A DNA stretch of 64,000 bases from Mya arenaria. Taxonomy: Eukaryota; Mollusca; Bivalvia; Myida; Myidae. Positions 1-10,920 of the stretch are shown piece by piece. The stretch spans positions 45,357,417-45,421,416 of the forward strand of contig NC_069133.1 of assembly GCF_026914265.1 (NCBI RefSeq), given 5' to 3'. The notes beneath the pieces were generated by a model. It worked only from the letters and a program-made list of their open reading frames with translations, was not told the origin of the DNA and searched no databases. The number at the start of each line of letters is the position of its first letter. Within the stretch, counting starts at the first letter, position 1. Position numbers and translations under genes: made by a program.

Positions 1-129
1 TGGAGATAATATATGCGGAAGAAAATACTATGATCCATTTTAATAATGTTTCACAAAAAGGTTGATCATAGAGTCTGCCGTGCTGAAGTTAATTTAAATA
101 TCCATTGAAACAAATGTTTCTCTATTTAG

Positions 130-3100
130 CCCAAGGAACCTGCCACATTATGTCGAGATGCACATGGAGAGTGTGACCTACCGGAGTTCTGTGGGGGGAG
201 CAGTCCACACTGTCCTGCTGACGTCTTTCTGCAGGATGGGACAGATTGTGGAGGAGGGCAGGTAGGTTCGGTTTTGTTATTCAAGTTTAGTTATACCCCC
301 GCTATATAGGAATCACACACCTCCTCATGTACTTCGGTTCCAGTCAACATCTTTGTAAATTTTTTCTTTAAATTATTTGGCAGAAATGACCACTATTCCA
401 TTCGAATGTGTCGCACGCATGACCCGAGTACCTACTTTCAAGGTCAAGGTCACAGCAACCATCTGAACATTGTATGTTTTGCTATATAAGCCTTCCTGAA
501 AATAGTTGTGTTCGGTCCATATCTTTCGTGGTTGGATTTTAAAATTGTTTGGCAGCAATGACCACCATAGCATGAGGATGTGTTGTACATAAGACATGTG
601 TTGTACTCTCAAATTAAAGGTCACAGTAACCTTCTGATTTCAATATGCTTTGCTTTACAAGCCTATTTTTGTTCTGTTTCAGTCTTACTGTTACAAAGGG
701 AACTGCCGTACGCACACTGGTCAGTGTAAGCTGTTATGGGGGTCGACAGGGCGAGTGTCAGATCCTGTCTGCTTCAAGCACCTCAACACAAATGGCAGCA
801 AGCATGGAAACTGTGGATATAACTGGACAACTTCTAGATATACACCTTGTCTTAGAGAGTGAGTTGATCAATTTTTAGCTCTCCTGTAATTCTAGGTAAA
901 AATGTTGAGATGTCATAGCCCGGGTATCGTTATTGAAGTGCAAAAACTTGGCCATAAGGCCAATATAAATTAATTGCTAGATTTTCATCCAAATTTTTTT
1001 GAATGGGGGCGAGGGTGACCTTTTAATTTTTATTCATCTTAGATGTTTCACCATTGAATATGAGTTCATGCTCAGGAACCATATACATGAATTTCTAGAT
1101 GAACCACTAACATGATCGTAACAATACTCGTTTTTACATGTGAATGTTATACATCGACACTGTAGGTATGAATAAACGCTGTTAACGGACAGTCCTGGAC
1201 CAATAGGCAAATACAGACCCTAGTTCAACATTTTCATTTGCATCCATAAAATTTAATGGTCGGCAGATAAAAGAGGGGGCAGGAGGGGATGAAAATCTAG
1301 CAATTAATATATAGTCACCTTAGTCATGATATTCAAATGAAACTCTTAACACATGATGCATAGGAAGGTCAATAAGTATGGCTTTATAATTTGTTCAGCT
1401 ATGCCCCTTTTTACGAAAAATCAACAGAAGACTGTTGGCATTTTTCCCACTTGTTTGTTACTTTACATTCACATGCAAGGTCAACTCATAAGTTGCTCTG
1501 ATATTTCAATTGGACGGTTAGCTCACTGCACTTAAATGCTTCTTATACTTAAGTCTTGTAAAGTAGTGAAATTTGTTCACTCGCACTTGGTTGGAGTGTA
1601 ATAAAGTAGTGAAATTTGTTAACTCAAACTTGGTCAGATTGTAATAAAAGAGTGAATTTTGTTAACTCAAACTTGGTCGCAGTGTTATAAAGTAGTGAAA
1701 TTTGTTAACTCAGACTTGGTCAGATTGTATTAAAGTAGTGAAGTTTGTTAACTCAAACTTGGTCAGATTGTAATAAAGTAGTGAATTTTGTTGACTCAAA
1801 CTTGGTTAGATTGTAATAAAGTAGTGAAAATTGTTAACTGAAACTTGGTCAGAGTGTAATAAAGTAGCGAAATTTGTTAACTCAAACTTTGTCGCAGTGT
1901 AACAATGAAGTGAAATTTGTTAACTCAAACTTGGTCGAAGTGTTCAAATGAAGTGAAATTTGTTAACTCAAACTTGAAGTGTAACAATGAAGTGAAATTT
2001 GTTAACTCAAACTTGGTCGAAGTGTAACAATGAAGTGAAATTTGTTAACTCAAACTTGGTCGAAGTGTAACAATGAAGTGAAATTTGTTAACTTAAACTT
2101 GGTCGAAGTGTAATAAAGAAGAGAAATTTGTTAACTCAAACTTGGTCGGAGTGTATTAAAGTAGTGAAATTTGTTAACTCAAACTTGGTGGGAGTGTTAT
2201 AAAAAGTAGTGAATTTTGTTAACTCAAACTTGGTCACGGTGTTTATGTTTTCAGTGATGAAGTTAAATTTACAATATAAAGAAGAAGAATTTACTCTACA
2301 TACTACGAATATGGCATGAGAGCCCATATTTATTGTTTTAGATACATATATTGTACACATATGCATGTTTCCAGTAGTATTTCCGGACAACATCATTATT
2401 CTATTTCAATGTTAACCCATTTCAGTAATGTGATGTGTGGACTGCTACACTGTGTTCACCAGAATGAGAAGTTGATGTTCTGGAAGGACAGTCTAACACA
2501 TGCCACCCCTGCGACTTTCCTCACGATCGGCACGACAACACATGTGTGTCGGGCAGCCATGTTAGATGTGGGGCTGGACATGCCTGATCCTGGCATGGTG
2601 CCAGATGGGGCCAAATGTGATGAGAGGAAGGTATGTAGCAATATTTATGCCCTCACAAAAATGGGGGTGGTGGGAAGGGTGGGGGCATATAGATTTGCCC
2701 TTGTCCATCCGTGCATGAATCTGGCAGTGATTCCATCTGTGATTATTATACGAACTTGTGTCGCTCAGAACTCCAAAACTAGAATCATGAAACCGAGAAT
2801 GTTAATGGGGTGATGAAGTTGTGCACCTGGAATTTCTTCTCTTGCTTCCAGAGTTATGACCCTTGAATTAGCAAAAAATGGCATTTCTGGACTTGTGTCG
2901 CTCATAACTCCAAAACTATATTACCTAGAGTCATGAAACCCAGAATGTTAATGATGAAGTTGTGCACCTGGAGTTTCTGTTCCTGCTGCACTTAGTAGAA
3001 CAGAATTATGACCCTTGAATTAGCAAAAAATGGCCTTTCTGGATATTGTGTTGCTCAAAACTCAAATACTATTTGAACCAGAGACACGAAAGCTTCGGGG

Positions 3101-6100
3101 AATGTTGTTAGGGTGATGAAGTTTTGCCGTGGGGGGGTTGTTTCCAATTGCACCTAATAAAACCAGAGCCCTTGATTTTACAAAAATTGGCAATTCAAGA
3201 CTTGCGTTGATTGAAATGCCCAAACTGTTCAACATAAAGTCATGAAACTTATGTATAACTCTTGATGATAAATTTCACATGTTGTCCTTCCTGAGGTGAA
3301 TCTGCAAAAGCTTGTAGCTGCAATTTGTAGATAGCTTATTAAGTCCTTGTCTATGAATGTGAAAGAGAAAAAAAAATATACACCTCTACCACTTAGCATT
3401 TGATTCATTGCAGATGTGCGTAGACCATAAGTGCCAGGCAATCAGCCAGCTCAATATTTCTGCCTGTCCGGAGGGCTGCAATGACCGGGGCGTGTGTAAC
3501 AGTAAGGGTCACTGTCACTGTGAGGAGGGTTGGGCCCCGCCCCTATGTGATGAAGCAGGGAATGGTGGGAGTGTGGACAGTGGACCCATAAAAATATCAG
3601 GTAAGGTTCATGTAAATAACGATCTCTTGTATTTGTGAACAATCTCAGAACATAAATTAAACGATTGATAAGGCATAGTAAATGTGTGAGTTCGTGATAT
3701 TAGTCTGTTTTTGTAAAATTGAGCTTGTCCAATAGTCCAATTCTTATGGAATGAATTTTTTAAGTATGAAGAGGCATGGGGCCTTATAGCCACTTTTAAG
3801 TCAGATTTTTCAATGAGAAATTACGGCCATGCTCATTGCTATTTGTGTAAATCTTCGTACAATATTTTTCTGATTCGAATGGCTTGTGTATTGCCATTTG
3901 TGTAAATCTTCATACAATTTTTTCCAGGCTGGAACGGCCTGCTCATCGCCATTTGTGTATAACTTTGTACAATTTTTTTCAGACTTAAATGGCTTGTATA
4001 TTGCCATTTGTGTAAATCTTAATACAGTTTTTTTTCCAGACTCGAATGGCTTGTATATTGCCATTTGTGTAAATCTTAATACAGTTTTTTTTACCAGACT
4101 CGAATGGCTTGTATATTGCCATTTGTGTAAATCTTAATACAGTTTTTTTTCCAGGCTCGAATGGCTTGTATATTGCCATTTGTGTAAATCTTAAAACAGT
4201 TTTTTTTCCAGACTCGAATGGCTTGTATATTGCCATTTGCGTAATTCTTCATCCAATTTTTTCCAGGCTCAAATGGCTTGCTCATCGCCATGTTGGTCCT
4301 GTTCCTGGTCATTGTTCCTCTCATATTGTTCTTTATTGGCTACTACTTCCGAGATCGACTCATTGGATGGTGGAGGAAATTCAACAGCAAACACGCTAAG
4401 TATGGAACATGCATGAAAATATGACCCTTTCTTGATGGACATAAATATGGGTTTAAAATACTATTTGAAACAATAAGGGTACCACCATACATGACTTAAA
4501 TTTAATAATACTCTTGTAATCGCTCCATGGCTCGATATTGCATGGCTTGATTTTCTCATTAGCTGTTAAGGGCTGATTTTGTTTTACTCTTTGTAAGCGT
4601 TCCCACTTGGCTTGATATTCACAAGAAGTATTTTGGCTAGTCCCTGGGCTGTTGAGCAAACGGGTTTTCTACTGTACATGTTTTACACATATTTATTAGA
4701 ATGAGGATTAAATTGAAGTAGAACCATGTTTGAAAGTTTGTTGTTGCTATTTTATCAATACATTTACTCCCATATTATAACGTAAAAAGTAGTCAGAGCT
4801 TTACCATTCCTTAACTTTTGTGCAGATTAATGATAATGCTATTCACTTATATGCATGCCAGTTATTGAACGTTGTTCAGGACAACACGGTACAAACAGTA
4901 ATTTCACCCACTTACCTTCGTGGTTGAAATTATACACTTACATGGCTGCAGTAACTAAAACATATTGTTATTATATTTGAGTTAACCTAAGAATTAAAAT
5001 AACATTAATAATAATAAAACATGTAACAGACTTATGATTTTGATGTGTATTGATAATTTTGCAAAACAAACAAAATATTGATATTTTTTTATATATATAT
5101 TATTATCAATCAATGTTTTCCAGAGACCATAGCCGCCCATTGCGCCCCGCCCACCCGCCACCAAAGAGAGACCCACCTTCCTTACACCGACCTCCTGCGC
5201 CCAGTGCCCCTAGAGCAGAACCCCCACCCCCTTCGTACAAGGACGCTGTTAAGTTCAATGCCAGACCAAAGCCCAAAGGCACAGCAGGCGTGCAGATTTC
5301 TAACCCCGTGTTGACAGGAAGTACCCATGAGGAATCCAAGTCACATGTACAGCCTAGTCCAGTAGCCGATCATAGGCCTATACCAAGACCGCCCCCACCT
5401 AAACTGCCTACAAAGGCAGGGAAACAGGATAAGGCGAAGAGTTCTAATGACCAAAGTGTCTCAAAAAATACGGAAATTGATAGTAAGCCTAAGTTTGGGC
5501 AAATGTTTAAAATTCCTAGTTTTTCAAAGTCTGAAAAACAAGAAAGTCCAAAGCCAGTGCAGAAAATAGTTTCAAATCAAGAAGAACCTAGTACTGTGAA
5601 GAAACGAGAATTAACGAGAAATATTTCGAACCCGGTTCTAATTAGTACAACAGACAGAAGATCTAAGCATTTAGTGAAACTAGACAGTTTAAACGTTAAC
5701 CAGCCACCCCCTGCTGAAGATTCAAGTAGTTCGTTAGCTCCTGCTCTGCCACCGCATGTAAGCTTACAGCGTAGCGAGTCCGACATAGCTCGAAGAAATC
5801 GACCCCTCCCCCCTCGGCCGATGTCAATGCCAGATAGTGAATGCGGAGATGAGCCAGAAATATCTTTTGCAACACAGGAAAGAAAATCAGTGAATATGTC
5901 ATCAAATTCTCCTAGAATGCCTCAACGTCCCCCACCCCCTCCTGTTAAACCGAATTCAAACATTGACAGCACTCGTAGGACTATTGAAGAGACTCTAGCT
6001 CAGCTAGATGATATAAACATGAGTATACCAGATAGCCCAGATCCAAATGCCGCAAGAAAAGCTGCTCATCCGAAAGCTAAAGATATAAAACCGAAAACAT

Positions 6101-6600
6101 CTGCTAGACCAGATGCTAAAAAGTCTTTATCAGACTCTCCGAAACCGAAACCACCAGTGAAATCAACAGTAGGTAAAGCTAAATCAGATCCTAAAAAGGA
6201 TGCTAAAGCTGCAAAACCATTGTTAAGTGACAATACTAAACCTGCAAGTAAGTGGGATAAAGATATTAATGTTAAAAGACCTATATTTAACCCAAAAGGT
6301 AGGCCGGGACTTCACGACTCGACAAAGCCGAGTCAAGTGAAAAAAAGTGCCATGGCAAATAGTCAAACAAAAGCGTCTGAAATACCACACAGAAAACCCT
6401 CAACAGACTCGCTAGACGATGATCCTGCTGGAGGGACAGCTAGTGTAGCTGGCATTTCTAAAATGTTTGAAGGACAGAAGAAACCCCTTTTGGCAGACAA
6501 AGGAGCTAAAAAGTCGCTCTCGACTGGTGCAAATAAAATCCCTATGACACCTCCGAAACCAAAACACGGGGTTAAACAAGTGAGGAGTGTGGATGTGTAA
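130..6600 (+). CDS. ADAM12/19-like (meltrin-type) membrane metalloprotease-disintegrin, 3' half (six exons)
   Basis: Exons 130-261, 683-858, 2426-2630, 3414-3600, 4267-4399 and 5124-6600 join in phase (769 aa plus stop TAA 6598-6600). The gene starts upstream, so prodomain and metalloprotease domain are outside the window. Residues 1-44 hold the disintegrin C-terminus with the ADAM hallmark CDLPEFC and then [13 protein letters not shown]. About 45-171 is the cysteine-rich domain (SYCYKGNC, then [11 protein letters not shown]). 189-216 is an EGF-like module ([11 protein letters not shown]...CHCEEGW). 237-261 is a single hydrophobic membrane helix followed by basic [10 protein letters not shown]. 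279-769 is a Ser/Lys/Pro-rich cytoplasmic tail in one exon, with PxxP clusters near 5136-5170, 5383-5408, 5796-5826 and 5926-5950 that resemble SH3 ligands, and the hexapeptide ISNPVL twice. CDLPEFC and a long proline-rich tail fit the ADAM9/12/19/33 group; the exact orthologue is not decidable. Role by family: ectodomain shedding and adhesion at the cell surface; catalytic activity cannot be judged here. Confidence 0.93.
400..655. repeat. Tandem duplicated AAGGTCA-type dispersed repeat in ADAM intron
   Basis: Two diverged copies of a ~160-bp segment lie side by side: each has a variant of AAGGTCA(AGGTCA)CAGCAACC followed by TTTGCT..ATAAGCCT or TTTGCTTTACAAGCCT. The same GTGACCTTGACCT core recurs in other spacers of the window (11.2-12.0 and 15.5-15.9 kb), so this is a dispersed repeat and not an exon. 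Confidence 0.6.
970..1308. mobile_element. MITE-like element with ~20-bp terminal inverted repeats
   Basis: The left end reads TTAATTGCTAGATTTTCATC and the right end is its near-perfect reverse complement at 1288-1308. The interior (CCATATACATG..TCTAGATGAACCAC, TGTAGGTATGAATAAAC) recurs at 15190-15461 inside a PTCD3 intron. No coding capacity is seen, which fits a non-autonomous DNA transposon family. Confidence 0.7.
1556..2243. repeat. 42-bp minisatellite in ADAM intron
   Basis: About 16 tandem units with core GTGAAATTTGTTAACTCAAA followed by CTTGGTC. The period is 42 in the first units and drifts later, where AATAAAG becomes CAATGAAG. It lies between the two exons of the cysteine-rich domain (858 and 2426). 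Confidence 0.9.
2745..3240. repeat. Four-copy tandem repeat, 137-155 bp period, in ADAM intron
   Basis: Copies begin at about 2754, 2891, 3043 and 3198 with variants of ACTTGTGTCGCTCA. Each also carries GTTATGACCCTTGAATTAGC-like sequence and a 'TGATGAAGTTGTGCACC' segment. Divergence rises towards the 3' copy. The type resembles dispersed repeats common in mollusc introns (recollection). Confidence 0.75.
3823..4275 (+). repeat. 55-58 bp tandem repeat copied from the transmembrane-exon splice acceptor
   Basis: Successive GGCTTG/GGCCTG landmarks fall at 3881, 3936, 3991, 4048, 4106, 4163, 4220 and finally 4275; the last lies inside the genuine transmembrane exon (start 4267). Most units contain a T-rich tract, (C)CAG, then GCTCGAATGGCTTGTATATT and CCATTTGTGTAAATCTT. 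This matches the real acceptor TTTTTTCCAG and exon start GCTCAAATGGCTTGCTCATC. The unit at 3936 keeps the exon-like CTGCTCATCGCCAT. A further partial copy begins at 3823. So a segment spanning acceptor plus exon start expanded into the intron. Confidence 0.88.
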
Positions 6601-7787
6601 TTTGAATTTTCAGAACATACATTTGATTTCTTAAGTCTATACTGTAGATTTGTTGAATTTTTCCATGGTTTTTATTTTGACTGATATTGATAATTTCAAT
6701 GTCGTGTGTTAAAAAAAAGCTAAGTGATGGGCTGATTGTTCAGAATTTGGTTAAAATTTCTGACGTGAACAGCATCTGGTGAAATATTTTATGTGCAGTG
6801 TTGATAATATTTAGAAAAAAAACCATCTCGTTATACAACAGGGATTTCATATAAACATAAATTCTGGAACACTTAACCCCCTGAAAATAATAGGAACCCA
6901 AAAAATGAAATAAAAAAGAATCTTTGCTAATTTAAATCTGTCCACCTGGGATGATAAAATTGTCAAATATAGTAGATTGTGAAGATTTTTGTTAAGCCGA
7001 ATATTTGCATTAACAGTAGCAGGAAGCACCTTGAAACAGATATAAATAACAGGGTTCTACGTCCTTATACATGCTTTGGACCACGGCCCTTATTAACAAA
7101 GGTCTGAGCTTGAGAATAAGACTCAGAAAAGCAGTCTTGATTTTGTTGTATAAATGATATATTACTTGAGCAAATATAGTGAAATTTGCTGTAAATGTCA
7201 CAAATCATTTGTTTTACAATCTGGCATTATATGATACATCTTTAGTCAAAATTAGTTACATTACAGATATTTTGAAACATTTACGATTCATTTTTCAGAG
7301 CCTGAAACTCGGACTCAAGACATTTGTGAATATACAGACCCTGAATTTCTCACATAGATTCAGGGTTATTTAGGATTAGGATCATTCTGTAAGCATCCCT
7401 TATCTACAGTATTCAATGATTTACGCTGTATTCTATACATTCACACTTTATGATACTGGGCTCAACATGTCACAAACATAGAAAAATGATAGGTCTCACT
7501 AGAATAGACTTATGTTCGATAAACATACTCATTGATTTTGCATTTATTCACTTGTTCAATATACACATGTAAATTAATTATGGATGCTTTTGTTATCACA
7601 TTTTATTCACCTTAAAGTGATTGAATATGATTTACCATGTGTAATTATTGATTTGATAGGAAAACATTCATTTGATATTTAAAAAATGCTTCGGTGTAAA
7701 TATCTTCGTAAAAGGTATGTTTTCCAGGTATATTTTATGGGATGACATTAATTTATTTGTGTGATCTTACTTCTTTTATAAACCACA

Positions 7788-8042
7788 GGCCCCAATTTCT
7801 CAAAACTTCTCAAGTCCTTAATTACAGAATTAAGCTAATCTCATTATTTTCTTTGTCTTTAATTTGCATAATATCAACTTCAGTATAAAGAGTTATTAGA
7901 CTAAAATAGGAATTACTGATATGGTTAATACAATAAACCATATTTTATTTATCAAAATCACATTTAAGTGTGTATTTTGTCTATAAATTGAAATAAGCTA
8001 CTTAAGCCTATTAAGCTTAAGAAGTTTCGAGAAATTGAGGCC
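7788..8042 (-). mobile_element. MITE family 1 (TIR GGCCCCAATTTCTCGAAA), copy A
   Basis: A ~255-bp element in the ADAM 3'UTR bounded by GGCCCCAATTTCTC and its complement GAGAAATTGAGGCC. It is the reverse complement of copy B at 8078-8328, sharing the sub-terminal AAGCTTAATAGGCTTAAGTA block. No ORF. Confidence 0.75.
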
Positions 8043-8077
8043 AGGCGTTCTAACGTTTCAGGTTAATCCTGAAATCA

Positions 8078-8328
8078 GGCCCCAATTTCTCGAAACTTTT
8101 TAAGCTTAATAGGCTTAAGTAGCTTATTTCAATAAGTCAAAATACATACTTAAATTGAATTGTGACAAATAAAAAATGGTTTATTGTGATTATCATAAAG
8201 ATAGTTCCTATCTAGAGTATAAAAACTCTTGAAGAAATAATTATTAAGCAAATTATTGAAAAACAAAAATAGTGAGCTTAGCTTAATCCTGTCATAAGAG
8301 AATTAAATTTTTTCGAGAAATCAGGGCC
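8078..8328 (+). mobile_element. MITE family 1, copy B, head-to-head with copy A
   Basis: Starts GGCCCCAATTTCTCGAAACT, ends with TTTTTTCGAGAAATCAGGGCC-type sequence. A 35-bp spacer, itself containing the small palindrome CAGGTTAATCCTG, separates it from the inverted copy A. Another full copy lies at 49800-50066, with partial copies near 10415 and 27575. Confidence 0.75.
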
Positions 8329-8537
8329 AGGATTGAGAGGTCTTTAATTCAGGCTTATGTACAGATGTTAAAGTGTTTTTTTCTTGGACAAATGCATCCA
8401 AAACACTTGGAAGTACCATTTCAATGTAAAGTCTGTTTTACATTCACTGTGATATTATTTACCTTGTTAGATCTTGCCTCATCGCTTTGTGTTATAGTGT
8501 TCTTGTGCTTGTAAATTATTGTGTAAATATACCAGAT

Positions 8538-8819
8538 TAGGCGTAAAAAAGAATATGTTTCCGGTTTCCCGACCTACCCTATTTTTTTGCCCAGCCAGGT
8601 TTATATTGCCATAAGATTTTGTTTTTCATTTGTTTGATTTTTTATCTATTCATTCTGAGTGTATTGTTGTTTTAAAGCATTAAACCTATCGTTTTTGGTA
8701 AATGAAAAATATTCTAAAAATTGGCTGATAAAAAAATATTTAAAAAAGAACAAGTTTACAACCTACCTACCCTGTTATTTGGGGCATGTAACCGGAAACA
8801 ATCATTTTTTTTAGGCCTT
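8538..8819. mobile_element. MITE family 2 (AGGCGTAAAAAA..TTTCCGGTT ends), copy A
   Basis: The left end AGGCGTAAAAAAGAATATG then TTTCCGGTTTCC is mirrored at the right end by ACCGGAAACAATCATTTTTT then AGGCCTTA. Sub-terminal ACCTACCCTATTTTTTTGCCC and CTACCTACCCTG are also shared. Non-coding, in the ADAM 3'UTR. Confidence 0.65.
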
Positions 8820-9310
8820 ATCAAATAACCTGTTCATACATTATGTTAATCACTTAAATACCCCATCTTGTTAATGAAAAATCGTACGATCACTTTTCGC
8901 ATCAATATTGTGAAGTGATAATATTATCTATTTTAAAAAAAAGTGTTTAATTCATCAGTTCAGACTGAATTTATTTCATTTTGCAATTAAAATGTTGAAT
9001 TTAACTTTAAACACAGACAGGACATTTAACAGAAAAACATGTTAAGATTTTGTTATATCCTCATTGTTAAGATGGCTCCTATGTCTATTATATACTCATA
9101 ACTGCCATAATGATATATTCTCATAATGCCATGATACCGATAGTTTATAACCTTTTTGTCCAATTATTATGAGATTTATGTGAAGTTCTAATATAAAAAG
9201 TGCACAATACTCTAGAGAAGAGGTAGTAGGTATAATACAAAATGTCAGATTTATTTAATGTTTTAAGGAAAAGCACCATGTACTTCTCTGTCAGGCCAAA
9301 TTAATGTGGC

Positions 9311-9593
9311 TTTAACGAAATAAAATGTTTTAGTTTCAGGTTTCCTCACCTACACCATTTTTTTGCCCAGACACTAAACTTTTTAAAAATAAAGTGTTTT
9401 TGATGTTTAACAATACCAATGTTGCAAATACTGATAGTATAGGTTTTCTTAAGCATACAATTCATAGTTTTTGGTAACAGAAAAATCTCGAGAAACAATT
9501 TGCTTAACTAAGAAATAACAACAATTTTGTGACCTACCTACGCTATGATTTGGGGGAAATGAAACAAACATTTGCTGCTTTTTTATGCCTTAA
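9311..9593. mobile_element. MITE family 2, copy B
   Basis: Same layout as copy A: GTTTCAGGTTTCC, CACCTACACCATTTTTTTGCC, then TGACCTACCTACGCTATGAT and a TTTTTTATGCCTTA end. More diverged than copy A. Confidence 0.6.
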
Positions 9594-10414
9594 TAATTTG
9601 TTTGGCGTTCCCTACTTACTCACAAAAATCAAATACCAGAGACAGATTGGTTTTTAGCCGTTTCTGTGGTCCTCATTTCTTTGTGGGTTGGTAAATGCTG
9701 AACAATCTATTTATTCATCATAGCCTCAGTCTGCTTACAAAAACGTGAATGATTAATTAAACAAATGGAAAAAAATTGTATGATGAACATTAGAATTTTT
9801 TTTATTTGAATTATGGTCTTGTTTGTTATAGATTATTGTCCGTTTAGTTTTATGGTATTTTATATGGTGCTATGTATTATATGCATTTAATACATGTGGA
9901 AGAAGTGAAACTTCAGTAAGCTAGCCGCAAGGATTTGGTAAAATTTTATGTTGGGTTTAAATCTGTTGGGTAAATTTACCATTGTGTATATTTTATCTAG
10001 AATGTTGATGAAAGTGCATATAAATTGAAAAAACAACTCCAGTTATTTTAAGTTCAAATTAATTATTAATTTTGGCTAAGAATGTTTTTGATGTACGTTC
10101 ATATAGCTATTTATATGTAGTTTTATATCTACTGTATCCAGTAGACTTTTTATTGGTCATTATATTCATGTGTTCATTTTAAATGTTAGTTTGGGGATTA
10201 TGTGCAATAATGACGACTTGTATTTTGATAAACTACAAAATTTAATTTTTGGACTCATTTCCAGGAAATATATGTAAGTGTAAAATATAAGTGCAAATTA
10301 TGTGCTTGAATTTGTTTAAAAAAAATACATTTGTTATATTATCATGAATATTTTTTAAATAAATCGCATAACTCATTTAAAGGAGAAAATTAACTACACA
10401 ATTTATATCAAAAC

Positions 10415-10470
10415 AAAAATATTGAGCTTAACTCGATCCTGACGTGTAGTTTACAAAATTGGGCAGGAAG
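10415..10470 (+). mobile_element. Partial MITE family 1 remnant
   Basis: Contains CAAAACAAAAATATTGAGCT then TAACTCGATCCTG, matching the right half of family 1 (compare 8265-8295). The left half is not recognisable. Confidence 0.45.
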
Positions 10471-10541
10471 ATTTGCATTATTTTGTATTTTATTTTCCTT
10501 CCATGATGTTCAAAATAATACTCAAGTTGCAGTTTAATTAC

Positions 10542-10765
10542 AGGCATTGAAATGATTCTACAAGTGTTCATTACTCTAAACTACAAGCATTAATCTGCAA
10601 AATTAAAGTCAGGAACTTTCAAATAAATTTTGTTAAAAGTTCATTAAACTTAATGGCAGGTATTTGAATGATTCTACAACTGTTCATTTCTAGAAACAAC
10701 AGTCAGTAATCTGCAAAATTAAAGTCAGGAACTTTCAAATAAATTTTGTTCTTAGTTCATTGAAG
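10542..10765. repeat. 116-bp tandem duplication near the end of the ADAM 3'UTR
   Basis: Two copies of a unit containing GATTCTACAA(G/C)TGTTCATT and AATCTGCAAAATTAAAGTCA then GGAACTTTCAAATAAATTTT. Copies start 116 bases apart and are only lightly diverged, so the duplication is fairly recent. Confidence 0.8.
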
Positions 10766-10899
10766 ATATAATTCATTCGTTGTCATTACAGCATATGTTT
10801 TTGTATTACTAGAATTCTTGTTATATAATTCTTTGCCTTTTATTCATTTTATCTGTACATGTATTTATTTTTGTATGCCTATTATGGAACCATTACCCA

Positions 10900-10905
10900 A
10901 ATAAA
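10900..10905 (+). terminator. Probable polyadenylation signal of the ADAM gene
   Basis: AATAAA with a T/GT-rich downstream element about 15-35 bases later, placed about 1.4 kb before the convergent PTCD3 3' end. Inferred from motif and spacing only. Confidence 0.55.
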
Positions 10906-10920
10906 TCAATACTGCAATGT

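Larger units (their letters stand above)
6601..10920 (+). other. Long 3'UTR of the ADAM gene
   Basis: No coding exon is recognisable after the stop at 6598-6600. The first convincing end signal is AATAAA at 10900-10905 followed by a GT-rich stretch (10919-10940), implying a 3'UTR of about 4.3 kb. It carries two inverted-repeat element families, each present twice (7788-8328 and 8538-9593), and a 116-bp tandem duplication. The extent is inferred; earlier AATAAA copies could end shorter transcripts. Confidence 0.55.

Noticed and set aside
1556..2243. CRISPR-like array
   Set aside because: This and the other arrays are head-to-tail repeats without unique spacers, in a eukaryotic intron.
2316..2813. 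165-codon ORF on the plus strand
   Set aside because: Only its central part (2426-2630) is the ADAM exon; the two ends read into introns past good splice sites.
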